Virus record (IMG/VR): IMGVR_UViG_3300022868_000009
Coordinates: 124,001 to 188,000 of that record
Direction: 5' to 3' (one strand)
Source: a virus
DNA: 64,000 bases
Below are positions 50,588-59,759 of this stretch, one piece after another. Both the position numbers and the translations under genes were made by a program. The notes beneath the pieces were generated by a model, which saw nothing but the letters and a program-made list of their open reading frames with translations, was not told the DNA's origin and made no database searches. Position 1 is the first letter of the stretch, and every line of letters begins with the position of its first letter.

Positions 50588-51922
50588 TTAAAATCCAATT
50601 TTATTTGAATTTGATGAAATAGCATGTTCTAGAATTTCATTATCCTTCTTTAAAGCATAAATATCAGCCAATGACAATTTCTTATCTTTACTCTTATTTA
50701 TCATACTAATGATGTCTTTCTCTTCAATTTCAATATTCTTAGCCAATATCAAAGATTCTTCTAAATCCAATTTAGCAAACTCTTTACGAGCAAGAAGTCT
50801 TTCTGGTCTCATTAAAGCACCATCAATATTCTTTACATCTGTATTAAATGTTGCTATAATTTGAACACCCAAAATATCATTTAATAAACCATCTGTTAAA
50901 TTTAATAAATTAGTTATACCTATATTCCTTCCTGTTTGTCTAGATTCTAATAGTGGTTCAGCATCTTCTATTAAAATAATACCTTTCTTATTATCAAATG
51001 AATTAGCCCAATCAGCTATAAAATTAATAAAACTTGGATCTGTTATAGAATCAACCATAGCTGGCGAAAAATATAGTATATTTGCATCTGATTTTGTTAA
51101 TTCTTTTAAAAGTTGTCTTATATAAAAGGTTTTTCCTGTACCAGGCAAACCATGTAATAAAACTAATCCTTTAGTATCTTTTTTCAGTTTACTAACTAAT
51201 TTTTCATGAAATATGTCAAATCCAACACCATAATGTAAATCTGGAAAAGTCATATCTTGTATTTTATCATCTAAATAAAAATCTTTAATAAAAAGTTCAT
51301 TATTCTCCATTGAAACCATACTTATTGATATTCTTTCATCTTTATAATCAACTTTAACATTTTTAAAAATATCAATTATCTTTTGATCTATTTCTTTTGA
51401 TCTATTAGTTGAATTAAATGAAGGTTTTAAAATTTCATGATATTCAACTAATTTATCTCTCTTATTTTCAACACCTATATCAATTTTAGGATTATCAAAA
51501 AAATTAGAAGCAAAATCACTTTCTAATAAAAGTAAATACCCTTCATCAAGGTAAAATATTTCTTTTCTATCAATTGTTTTATTATATTTATAATAATGTG
51601 TACTATCTTCAAACAACTTTTCACATTTTGGAAATTTTTTCTCTATTTCAATCATAAGTTTATCATAAAAATAAAAATCAGCATCATGATTAAAATTTCT
51701 TATAAGTGAAGGTTTTTCTTTAAATCTTTCTAGATATTCTTGTAGAATATTAAATTCATCTGGATTCTTATTTCTACCACTAGAAGTAGTAGATATTATT
51801 AAATCTGAATTCATTTTCTCCCAATCAATGAGATTATTTCCCATATATAATTCTTTATTTTTTCCGTAAAATATATTAAATAATACTTCAATTGTTTGTT
51901 TTTTTTTACAAATCCTGTTCAT
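50588..51922 (-). CDS. AAA+ ATPase
   Basis: 444 aa. Walker A GLPGTGKT (258-265), Walker B IILIEDAEP, sensor 1 IIATFNTDV, and the arginine-finger segment MRPERLLARKEF mark a BCS1/CDC48-like AAA module. N-terminal 230 residues are unique, probably substrate-binding. The first ATG overlaps the end of the 1019-aa gene; ATG at residue 27 is an alternative start. Possibly a remodelling ATPase in tail or virion assembly, from its position only. Confidence 0.8.
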   Translation of the reverse strand: MNRICKKKQTIEVLFNIFYGKNKELYMGNNLIDWEKMNSDLIISTTSSGRNKNPDEFNILQEYLERFKEKPSLIRNFNHDADFYFYDKLMIEIEKKFPKCEKLFEDSTHYYKYNKTIDRKEIFYLDEGYLLLLESDFASNFFDNPKIDIGVENKRDKLVEYHEILKPSFNSTNRSKEIDQKIIDIFKNVKVDYKDERISISMVSMENNELFIKDFYLDDKIQDMTFPDLHYGVGFDIFHEKLVSKLKKDTKGLVLLHGLPGTGKTFYIRQLLKELTKSDANILYFSPAMVDSITDPSFINFIADWANSFDNKKGIILIEDAEPLLESRQTGRNIGITNLLNLTDGLLNDILGVQIIATFNTDVKNIDGALMRPERLLARKEFAKLDLEESLILAKNIEIEEKDIISMINKSKDKKLSLADIYALKKDNEILEHAISSNSNKIGF

Positions 51923-54900
51923 CTTGAACTGTTTGCCCCCTAATTAACCACTCATAATTTTGTGGTGATTTTGGTGAAAAAGAAAATCCTTTACCATTTT
52001 CTCTTGCAGCATTAAATTCTTCTGCTGTAGCATCAATAGACATTTTCAAAGGGCAAATACTTTGTAATCCTGGTATAGGTATAGGAAGTGATGATGTTAT
52101 CAATTCCAACACAAAACAAAATAATTCCATAACTACATTAAGATGCAATTTTGGTAAACCTATCATTGCAATTAATTCCATTCTGTCCATAAGAGCCATT
52201 AAACCAGAACATTGAGATATTTGAAATTTTGACAAACCTTCTAATTTACTCATAGGCAAATTTACATTTGGTAATTTTGCTTGTATCTTACCAAGATCAA
52301 ACTTAGGAAATGAAGGTGTTGGTGGAGTTATATCAGATAATTCGAATATAATACTATTAATTTTGATACTTGGTAATTTTAATTTAGTCAAAACCTGTGC
52401 CAAATCAACAGGTGATATTTGGAAATTAGGTGCATTAATACTTGGCAAGTTTAATGAATCAAGTGCTATATTAAATTCTGGTATTGAAACATCTGGTAAT
52501 TTTAGAGAAGAAAACGCGGCAGATAATTTCCCAATATTTAAAGGAATAGATTGTGGTAAATTTACATTAAGATTAGGTATATCAACATTTTTTAAATTAA
52601 ATTTAGGATTATTTCTTGCTGTATCTAACATCTCATCATTAGTATCATCTATTCTCTTTTTAGTTTTATCCGCAAAAGGTTTCATCAAAGGCGATAAAAT
52701 TTTCATTATCAAATCCCCAAAAAAATCTAAAGAAGGCATCAACATTTTAACAAGTTCTCCTATTTTCTTAATTGCTCCAGGGATATTGAGCATTAATACT
52801 TTTTTTACTATATCTAAAATTGTCATTACAATATTAATCATAAAATTTAAAGGGAACATAATTAAATTTCTAACTAAATCAATTGATGTAAATATAAACG
52901 AGGCTATCGGTGGTATACAAGGCATATCTTTAATAATATCATTTAATTTTGCAAAACTAGATGCTTTAAAATTAGGCATACCTGTATCAGGATCTCTAAA
53001 ACCAGCCAATGGATCAGAATCACTTGATAGAGGTTTCAAACCAACATCAATTCTAAATGCATTATTTTCTAAAATACCAAAAATAGTTTCACCATTTGTT
53101 TCTCTTTCATTTGAAAGTCTTAAAATATCAGTAAAATCTACAGTTAAATTATCAACTGTTTCCATATATTCATTATAATCTAAAACATAATCTAATCTTT
53201 GATGTGAAGTAAAAAATTGAATCTTATCTTTATAATTATAAATCAATTTGAAAAAATCCATTTTAAACTTTTTATAATTATATCTAGTATACCCATCAAT
53301 TGTAATATTCTGATTTTTAGTTGGATTTCCAAGTTCATCAGTATCTTTATGATACTTTTTATCTATTTTATAATTATATCTACCACGATATGTTAAAGGA
53401 AGACCACCAGAACTTTTAATCCATGATAAATCATCTTTTATATATTTACCATTATCATCTATTCTATATTTAACAGTATTCCAAAAATTATATTCAAAGG
53501 TTTTCTTTAAAATATTATAAAATGTTATTCTATCATTTCCTAATAAACCTTCAGCGCCACGCCACGCAGAAAAACTTTTAGGTTCATTTTTTATAATATT
53601 ACCACTACTACCTTTTACTGGATATTTTTTCTTCATTATTCTTTGTGCTTCTTCAGGTAATTTATCCCAATTAGCCCAATCAAAACTTTCCAATAAAAAA
53701 TATACTTTACTTCTAAAACCGTTATCATTATCCAATTGTGCATCAGTTATACTATTCCATAATCCATGTATTTCATAAATATCACCTTCAATATTTTCTT
53801 CCTTTGTATCTAATTCAAAATTTTTAAAAAAATCCCAAGAATAATACCATTTAAAACCATTGACATCTAAACCATTTTCTCTATAAAAATATGGTAAATA
53901 TGGTTTACCATTTGGATCAGTATAATTTGCAATTTTCATAATATATTCAAATTGAGCAATAGGATCCTTAGTTATATTTTCAATCCAGTCAAATTCACTT
54001 ATATCAATTTCTGGTAAATCACCTAAAACATTATTATCATCATTTGCAAAATATTCAGCAAGTTTATCTAATAATTCTTGTGGCACAGGTAAATCACCTC
54101 TACCTAGAAATTTTTGAATCACTTCGAATGGTTTTGTTATTAAATCACCAATGTTTAAATCTATAAAATTAATATCAAAATTAACATCAAGATCAGATGT
54201 TGGTAATTGAATTTCAGGTATTTTTAAACCAGGTAACTTAATTCCAAATTTTTCTAAAGACAAAGCATTAACACCTTTAAATAATTCAAACTTATCAAAA
54301 CTTGGAAATTCAATTCCTGCAAACCCTAAAGGAAAAGAAGGTATAGGTAAAGATAAATAATTAAGAGGTTTTGCTAATAAATCTATAATAAATCCTTTAA
54401 TGTCTGTTACTATTTTAATAAGAGGTTTTAAAACATCTATGATAATATTTTTAATTTTAATTATAATTTCTTGAGCAAATTTTATACCGTTTTTAATTCC
54501 TAATGATATTGTTGATGGTTTACTTAATTGTAATGCAATCCACGCAATATTTGGTATTTGTAGAGGATTTCCATAGAGATTCGCATCACCAAATTCCATA
54601 TTAGCAAATAATCCAGATGATAAAAATGCAAAAGGTTCTAATAACTTAAGAAAATTTTCAATTGGAATACCAATTAACTTGTACAAAAATCTAATATAAA
54701 TATCAAGTAAATTTCTAATACCGCCGCTTTGTTTAGGTAATTTATTTTTATCATCTCTAGTTAAATAACCATCAATATCAGGAATCACATCATCAAGATT
54801 TTCAATAGGCATTGAAGTAATTTTAGTAATATTACATTCACTATCTTTCTCAATACTTGCAAAAACCAACGAAAGAAATTCATCTTTAATTCTTTCTAAT

Positions 54901-54965
54901 TTAATAGGGAGTATTGTACTAGCACCAAATTCTACATTTACTGGCACATATGGAGGTCCTGACAT
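51906..54965 (-). CDS. Large virion protein of the tail module
   Basis: 1019 aa. N-terminal part with hydrophobic helices (residues about 80-200), a central globular segment around 330-600 (YFYRENGLDVNGFKWYYSWD), two long hydrophobic/helical stretches near 690-770, and C-terminal runs of LP/IP-spaced beta strands (NLNVNLPQSIPLNIGKL, SLKLPDVSIPEFNIAL). The periodic x-L/I-P-x pattern occurs at both ends. No homologue recognised. Position next to hub and tube genes suggests a baseplate, tape-measure or tail-associated role; the hydrophobic helices would suit a protein that enters the host membrane. Confidence 0.62.
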   Translation of the reverse strand: MSGPPYVPVNVEFGASTILPIKLERIKDEFLSLVFASIEKDSECNITKITSMPIENLDDVIPDIDGYLTRDDKNKLPKQSGGIRNLLDIYIRFLYKLIGIPIENFLKLLEPFAFLSSGLFANMEFGDANLYGNPLQIPNIAWIALQLSKPSTISLGIKNGIKFAQEIIIKIKNIIIDVLKPLIKIVTDIKGFIIDLLAKPLNYLSLPIPSFPLGFAGIEFPSFDKFELFKGVNALSLEKFGIKLPGLKIPEIQLPTSDLDVNFDINFIDLNIGDLITKPFEVIQKFLGRGDLPVPQELLDKLAEYFANDDNNVLGDLPEIDISEFDWIENITKDPIAQFEYIMKIANYTDPNGKPYLPYFYRENGLDVNGFKWYYSWDFFKNFELDTKEENIEGDIYEIHGLWNSITDAQLDNDNGFRSKVYFLLESFDWANWDKLPEEAQRIMKKKYPVKGSSGNIIKNEPKSFSAWRGAEGLLGNDRITFYNILKKTFEYNFWNTVKYRIDDNGKYIKDDLSWIKSSGGLPLTYRGRYNYKIDKKYHKDTDELGNPTKNQNITIDGYTRYNYKKFKMDFFKLIYNYKDKIQFFTSHQRLDYVLDYNEYMETVDNLTVDFTDILRLSNERETNGETIFGILENNAFRIDVGLKPLSSDSDPLAGFRDPDTGMPNFKASSFAKLNDIIKDMPCIPPIASFIFTSIDLVRNLIMFPLNFMINIVMTILDIVKKVLMLNIPGAIKKIGELVKMLMPSLDFFGDLIMKILSPLMKPFADKTKKRIDDTNDEMLDTARNNPKFNLKNVDIPNLNVNLPQSIPLNIGKLSAAFSSLKLPDVSIPEFNIALDSLNLPSINAPNFQISPVDLAQVLTKLKLPSIKINSIIFELSDITPPTPSFPKFDLGKIQAKLPNVNLPMSKLEGLSKFQISQCSGLMALMDRMELIAMIGLPKLHLNVVMELFCFVLELITSSLPIPIPGLQSICPLKMSIDATAEEFNAARENGKGFSFSPKSPQNYEWLIRGQTVQDEQDL

Positions 54966-55002
54966 TTATTAAATATATTTTAAATTATATATTATTTAAT
55001 CT

Positions 55003-55881
55003 CTATCCTTTAATGAAATTATTAAAAGTTTTTAAAAATTTACTTTCCAATTTAATTGGGAATTTTACTGGTTCTTGTAAAGTTGTTTGAGTAGTTTTAA
55101 ATCTATTTAAACTATTACTTGTTACTAAATGTGTAAATAAACTCAATGTACTATTATTAATAGATTGAATAGCTAAATCAAATAATTCATCATTAGTATT
55201 TCTAAGAATTCTATCAAAAACCATTTGAATATCATTAGCATAATAAATATTTTCTTGTTCATCATCATAAAAATGAACTGTATTATATTGATCTTGTTTC
55301 AAAGGAATAAATTTTTCATTATCAATTTTCATACCAATTAAATGTTCTAATAATATTTCAGTTTTCTTTAAACTAGTGAGACTTGAATGTCTTGATTCTA
55401 ATCTATCACCAACAAAATATATTTTAAATATACTAAGATCTATATCTTTTAAATATTTTCTTAAATCATTTAAAAGTTTTTGATAATGTTCTCTGTTATT
55501 TCTACCAGTTAATATTGCTATATCTACATTTTCATTGTCTTGTAAATGTCTAATATTATTAACTAAAAATTTAATAGGAGTTTCATTTAATCTTTCTTCA
55601 TCAAAAGTTTCAACAAATGAAACACCAAGATTTTCAATGGAAATAGTTCTTTTCTTTAGAATTTTATCAAAAAGTTTTCTACTTATATAATAATCATCAT
55701 TATTATAACTTATACACAAATTATCATTTTTATATAGACCATTCTGAATCATAAACATATCATGTTTAGATAATTTAATAATTGGTATATTTGGTTTTCT
55801 TTTATCAATTATCCAAATCTTATTATCTAAATACCATAGAGTATTATCAAGGTCAAAAAAATGTATTTCTCTGTTTTCCAT
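55003..55881 (-). CDS. HAD-superfamily protein
   Basis: 292 aa from ATG 55881. HFFDLDNTLWYLD is HAD motif I (DxDxT/N) and VDIAILTGRNNREHY is motif II; VHFYDDEQENIYY could be motif IV. N-terminal half also has an inserted cap-like region. A phosphatase or nucleotidase is likely; substrate unknown. Ends in TAG. TTAATATATA box 25 nt upstream, merged with a terminator. Confidence 0.78.
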   Translation of the reverse strand: MENREIHFFDLDNTLWYLDNKIWIIDKRKPNIPIIKLSKHDMFMIQNGLYKNDNLCISYNNDDYYISRKLFDKILKKRTISIENLGVSFVETFDEERLNETPIKFLVNNIRHLQDNENVDIAILTGRNNREHYQKLLNDLRKYLKDIDLSIFKIYFVGDRLESRHSSLTSLKKTEILLEHLIGMKIDNEKFIPLKQDQYNTVHFYDDEQENIYYANDIQMVFDRILRNTNDELFDLAIQSINNSTLSLFTHLVTSNSLNRFKTTQTTLQEPVKFPIKLESKFLKTFNNFIKG

Positions 55882-55906
55882 CAATTATTTTGAGAATATT
55901 TTCTTT

Positions 55907-55916
55907 TATATATTAA
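55907..55916 (-). promoter_or_regulatory. TTAATATATA box fused to terminator
   Basis: Exact box on the minus strand formed by the end of the T-tract of the terminator at 55915-55947. Confidence 0.5.
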
Positions 55917-55947
55917 AAAACCCATTTCATTTTGAAATGGGTTTTTA
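55915..55947 (-). terminator. Intrinsic terminator
   Basis: Stem AAACCCATTTCA / TGAAATGGGTTT with T-tracts on both strands; ends the hub transcription unit. Confidence 0.9.
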
Positions 55948-55948
55948 T

Positions 55949-56191
55949 TTAAAATTTAGGAACATTGAAATTTGGAGTTTTAAAATTACCAGGATTAAAA
56001 TTATTCATATTCGGAACTCTACTGGTTTGTTCTTTCTCAGATTTTCTTTGTCTCTCATTTTCTTCTTTATTTCTCTCATTCATGAGTTTGATAATTTCTT
56101 CAAACTCCCAATATGGCATATCATCCCATTTACTAAATGGTATATTTTTTTGCCACAAGAATTCAAATTTATTCTGAATCAAAGTTCTCAA
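55949..56191 (-). CDS. Small protein overlapping the hub gene (possible chaperone)
   Basis: 80 aa from TTG 56191; the first ATG lies 24 codons in, after the conserved-looking NKFEFLWQKNIPFSKWDDM. It overlaps the gp26-like gene by 23 nt in the +1 frame, so it may be translated from TTG or reached by frameshift, as in tail-assembly chaperone pairs. C-terminus is Asn/Pro-rich with NFN/FKTPNFNVP repeats. Confidence 0.5.
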   Translation of the reverse strand: MRTLIQNKFEFLWQKNIPFSKWDDMPYWEFEEIIKLMNERNKEENERQRKSEKEQTSRVPNMNNFNPGNFKTPNFNVPKF

Positions 56192-57140
56192 AGAAATCTG
56201 GAATAACGAAAAGACTTGATGCGCCGTCGGGAAACGTCATTTCCGTGTGGACCTCCTCTCCACACGATGGACATTTCATTTTCAATCCTTTAAGACCAAA
56301 CTCCATTAAATTTACTGCTTGATTTAAGATTTGAAATGTTTTCATATTCATTCGCTTAAACTCTTGTTCTTTTTCTTTAATACCATCATCTGAAATAGAA
56401 GATCTATCCCACAACATATATGGTATAATTTTCATAAAAGATACATTTGGATTTTGTTCACGTTGAACTTTACCTTTAATATTATCAAAAAATATTTCTT
56501 GTATTCCAATAGTTGGTGGAGCTAATCTATATTTTGCATCTTCAACATCAAATTCAAAGGCTCTAATATTTTGATTATAATATTTTCCAAGTTTTTCAGA
56601 CATTTCATGTTTCTCAAATGTACCATCTATTGTTTGTGATGATGTTGCTCGAAAAGGTATTTTAAAATCATGCGTACAATATTTACATGTTACTTCTTTA
56701 GCAATTGAATTACCTTGTTGGAATGTTAATTCTCTGATCATAAAAATTAAAAACATTCTATCACCATCTTTAATATCTTTATAAGAACCCATTGACCCAT
56801 TTGGAAATAAAACTTTAATACAACCAGATAATAATTGGTTCATTTTTTCAGTAACATCCATTATATTTCTATCATCCACAACTGAATATGCCTGTACTTC
56901 AGACACTGAAGCTGCTCTAATTTTAATTAGTGTTCCCGGTTTATAAAATATACCTAACGGTAAACTTGATATATCAACATTTAAATAACCTAATTCAGCG
57001 TTATCATTTTGTTTATTCATATTGGTAATTTCTTTTTTAATATCACCAATATCACTTTGTAATGAATCTTTTTCATCACTATCAAGATAATTATTTAAAT
57101 AATCCATTTCGTTTTTTTCTTTATCTTTATCATTTATCAT
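56169..57140 (-). CDS. 26: Baseplate hub protein, gp26-like with zinc finger
   Basis: 323 aa. SLPLGIFYKPGTLIKIRAAS and later ISDGDRMFLIF-like segments, VTCKYCTHDFKIPF and MKCPSCGEEVHTEMTFP (two CxxC pairs that may bind zinc) match the T4 base plate protein family that includes gp26. N-terminal 50 residues are acidic and helical. In T4 the hub is assembled with gp26 and gp51. It lies between the tube gene and the 1019-aa virion protein. Confidence 0.66.
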   Translation of the reverse strand: MINDKDKEKNEMDYLNNYLDSDEKDSLQSDIGDIKKEITNMNKQNDNAELGYLNVDISSLPLGIFYKPGTLIKIRAASVSEVQAYSVVDDRNIMDVTEKMNQLLSGCIKVLFPNGSMGSYKDIKDGDRMFLIFMIRELTFQQGNSIAKEVTCKYCTHDFKIPFRATSSQTIDGTFEKHEMSEKLGKYYNQNIRAFEFDVEDAKYRLAPPTIGIQEIFFDNIKGKVQREQNPNVSFMKIIPYMLWDRSSISDDGIKEKEQEFKRMNMKTFQILNQAVNLMEFGLKGLKMKCPSCGEEVHTEMTFPDGASSLFVIPDFFENFDSE

Positions 57141-57212
57141 TAAAAAATATTTATTTTTAATTATATATCCACCATATTCAATCCATCCATTAAAAAAAAA
57201 TTTTAAATATAA

Positions 57213-57238
57213 AAAATCCTCAATTTATTGAGGATTTT
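57213..57238 (-). terminator. Intrinsic terminator after the tube gene
   Basis: Stem AAAATCCTCAA / TTGAGGATTTT with TTTA loop. Confidence 0.88.
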
Positions 57239-57260
57239 AAAAATATTATTTAAGTATTTA

Positions 57261-57887
57261 TTAATAGTAATAATCTTGCCAATAATCTACGACAAACTTA
57301 GCAGCAAAGTCATCAACAATTTCAGCTGAAGCCCAATCTAAAGCACCACCTTTAAAACCTTCAAAGCCTGTTAATTGAGCATTATAATAAACAACTCTTC
57401 TTATAATATGACCTTCTCTGTCATGTACGTGAACTACAATTTGGCCAACCATGTTTCTCTTATAATGTAAAGAACCATCTTCATTATTCCATGCTAAATC
57501 ATACCAATCTTTTACAATTCTCCATGTAGGTATTTGAAATGGACCAGCACTTTGAGGTGAAGATGCCCATGATGGCATGTTCGTTGAATCACCCATTGAT
57601 TGTTGATTCAAATTAAATTTAATACTAATATCTTTCAAAGACGTTTCGTTTGGCATACCCATATACTCACGAGTACTATATTTATAACGTTGTTGTTTAG
57701 TTTCAATATCTGGATAACTAGGTAATGTCGCCGTAACAGCTTGTTGTGTTAAAAAGGCTACAGTTTCGCCTCCCCACAAGTTCTGTAATGGTACAGGTAA
57801 TACAAAAGTCACTTCAAATAGATTTTTATATACTGGTTCCCATAGCTCTCTTGCTGTTGTAATGTTATTAAAATGTGGTAATGGCAT
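57261..57887 (-). CDS. 19: Tail tube protein (gp19-like)
   Basis: 208 aa versus 163 in T4 gp19. NLFEVTFVLPVPLQNLWG, YMGMPNETSLKDISIKFNLN and VVHVHDREGHIIRRVVYYNA with a final DWASAEIVDDFAAKFVVDYW are the beta-barrel pattern of T4-type tube proteins. Forms the rigid inner tube beneath the sheath. Separated from the sheath gene by an endonuclease gene; box 34 nt upstream and terminator downstream make it a separate unit. Confidence 0.85.
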   Translation of the reverse strand: MPLPHFNNITTARELWEPVYKNLFEVTFVLPVPLQNLWGGETVAFLTQQAVTATLPSYPDIETKQQRYKYSTREYMGMPNETSLKDISIKFNLNQQSMGDSTNMPSWASSPQSAGPFQIPTWRIVKDWYDLAWNNEDGSLHYKRNMVGQIVVHVHDREGHIIRRVVYYNAQLTGFEGFKGGALDWASAEIVDDFAAKFVVDYWQDYYY

Positions 57888-57921
57888 AATTTCATATTTA
57901 TTTTTTATAAGTTCTTATTCC

Positions 57922-57931
57922 TATATATTAA
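57922..57931 (-). promoter_or_regulatory. TTAATATATA box of the tube gene
   Basis: Exact box, 34 nt before the gp19 ATG, followed by GG as at the sheath and 59695 boxes (TATATAGG). Confidence 0.5.
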
Positions 57932-57953
57932 ATTTTCTTTCACAATTATATAT

Positions 57954-59675
57954 TTAATTCAAAAAACCATTTTTTAAAATACCCCACTCAAAACATATAT
58001 GACCAGAATTATTTATTCTGTAAATACCCCTTTCTAACATTATATCATGCTCTGTTCTATTTGCATCATAACCATCTTTAACCAATGTTTGTTTTCTATA
58101 ATTATATCTATGCCTTCTAACACCATCAACTATGTAATGATAACCTGGTTTTGTTGTGTGACTCCTATTAAAATTTAAATTATCATAAAGATTGCCTTTA
58201 CTCCAACTTCTATCAGCATAAGAAACTATTTTTTTCGGATCATAATTTTTAATAAAATATTTAAACAATTTACTAGCACCACCAACAATATTTGTGTTTA
58301 ATTTGTTGCAAAACCTTAATAACTCAAAATCATATTTTTTAATAACACCTATACCCAATCTATTCTTACCAAACGTCATTAAAGAAACTAATTCATTTTC
58401 ATAATATAATCCTAATTTAACACTAGATCCAACAAAACCTTGTATATGATTATTATCTAAAAATTCTCTTATTAGTTTATTATCGTTAATTTCCTTTATT
58501 TGTGTTTTTCTAGCATAAATTTTATTTGGTGTTTTACCTAATTTATTTAATATCATTGATTTAACTATATTTTGTTTATATTTCCAATCATCTTCATAAA
58601 TATGGATTAATTGAATATCCTTTTCTTCACATTTTTCTGTTTTATTTAAATGATATCTATCAGATTTATATAATTCATTATGCCAATATAAACCATTAAA
58701 TTCAAAAGCTAATTTTAAATCTGGTAAATAAATGTCTAATTCTAATGGCTTTATTATATTTCTTTTATTATTTAAAATTGTTTTGTCATAATTCGATTTA
58801 ATATAATTTAAGAAATCAATTTCAAGTCCAGAAACTGATTTTAAAATAGGATTGCATTTAGTACATAACAAAGTATTAGATCTTCGTCTACTATTCAAAA
58901 GAACATAACTTATTTCAAATTCGTGTCCTTTTTCACACATCATTAAATATTTTTTTTCTTCTAAATTTAAACTTATTACATCATAATCTTCATAATATTT
59001 TAAATATTTATTCATGATTGTTTTTCTTAAACTTTTAATCATTCTGTCTTTTAAATCAATATTATGTAATGGTACAATCACACCATATTTTTCTTTCATT
59101 GTTCTTTGTCTTTTAATTTTAACTAAATCCAATTTTGAAACATTATCAACTCCATATTTACTCAAACACGTTTCTTTATATCTATTATAAATTTCAACTG
59201 ATTTTAATGGACTACTGACATTATAATTATCCTTTAGTGTTTTTAAAGATTTTTTATGAATTTCTTCATTTTGAATAGGTGAATTATAACCATATTTTTT
59301 AATATTAGTTTTGATAATCTTTTCTTTTACTAAAATATTTTCTGATGGTGTTTTTGTACCAAATTTATCTAAACATGTTTGCATTCTTTTATTTTTAACA
59401 TGATTACTTTTATTCATGCATTTCTTAGAACAAAAAGTATAATATCCAATATTAGAATTCTTAAATTTGACAAAATTACCACATTCACATATTACAATAT
59501 TTTTAATATCATTATACCAATGATAAACTTGTTGCTTAAATGGTAAATCATCTAAACCATTTTCAATTACATATTTTTGTATTTCTTCTAGTATACTAGT
59601 AAAATACTTTTCGAGATAATTCTTTCTGAACATTTTACCAGATGAATCTAGATTTTCACTAAAAATACTTTTCAT
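57954..59675 (-). CDS. Free-standing homing endonuclease between sheath and tube
   Basis: 573 aa. N-terminal zinc knuckle CECGNFVKF..FCSKKC, several KYGV-type repeats (CLDKFGTKTPSEN, CLSKYGVDNVSKL, MKEKYGVIVPLHN), then the Vsr-like domain LELDIYLPDLKLAFEFNGLY, IHIYEDDW, and the same C-terminal third as the endonuclease at 6817-8418. These two are the closest relatives in the window. It separates the gp18/gp19 pair that is adjacent in T4. Confidence 0.82.
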   Translation of the reverse strand: MKSIFSENLDSSGKMFRKNYLEKYFTSILEEIQKYVIENGLDDLPFKQQVYHWYNDIKNIVICECGNFVKFKNSNIGYYTFCSKKCMNKSNHVKNKRMQTCLDKFGTKTPSENILVKEKIIKTNIKKYGYNSPIQNEEIHKKSLKTLKDNYNVSSPLKSVEIYNRYKETCLSKYGVDNVSKLDLVKIKRQRTMKEKYGVIVPLHNIDLKDRMIKSLRKTIMNKYLKYYEDYDVISLNLEEKKYLMMCEKGHEFEISYVLLNSRRRSNTLLCTKCNPILKSVSGLEIDFLNYIKSNYDKTILNNKRNIIKPLELDIYLPDLKLAFEFNGLYWHNELYKSDRYHLNKTEKCEEKDIQLIHIYEDDWKYKQNIVKSMILNKLGKTPNKIYARKTQIKEINDNKLIREFLDNNHIQGFVGSSVKLGLYYENELVSLMTFGKNRLGIGVIKKYDFELLRFCNKLNTNIVGGASKLFKYFIKNYDPKKIVSYADRSWSKGNLYDNLNFNRSHTTKPGYHYIVDGVRRHRYNYRKQTLVKDGYDANRTEHDIMLERGIYRINNSGHICFEWGILKNGFLN

Positions 59676-59694
59676 AATAGGTTTCTTTTATTCC

Positions 59695-59703
59695 TATATA
59701 TAA
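59695..59703 (-). promoter_or_regulatory. TTATATATA box fused to terminator T-tract
   Basis: One-base variant of the box, directly after the terminator at 59706-59740, 19 nt before ATG 59675. Confidence 0.42.
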
Positions 59704-59705
59704 AA

Positions 59706-59740
59706 AATTAAGAGTTAAATGTATAATTTAACTCTTAATT
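59706..59740 (-). terminator. Intrinsic terminator after the sheath gene
   Basis: Stem AATTAAGAGTTAAAT / ATTTAACTCTTAATT followed by a T-run that enters the next promoter box. Confidence 0.88.
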
Positions 59741-59759
59741 TATTTTTATTTATTTGATT

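Noticed and set aside
52363-53178. 271-codon plus-strand ORF inside the 1019-aa gene
   Set aside because: Antisense shadow of a clearly coding minus-strand frame with no promoter box and hydrophobic low-complexity translation.
14886-55003. Global reassignment of TAG to an amino acid
   Set aside because: TAG closes several normal genes (16701, 25211, 29567, 34663, 55003) and is absent inside the large structural genes, so only selected read-through is plausible.
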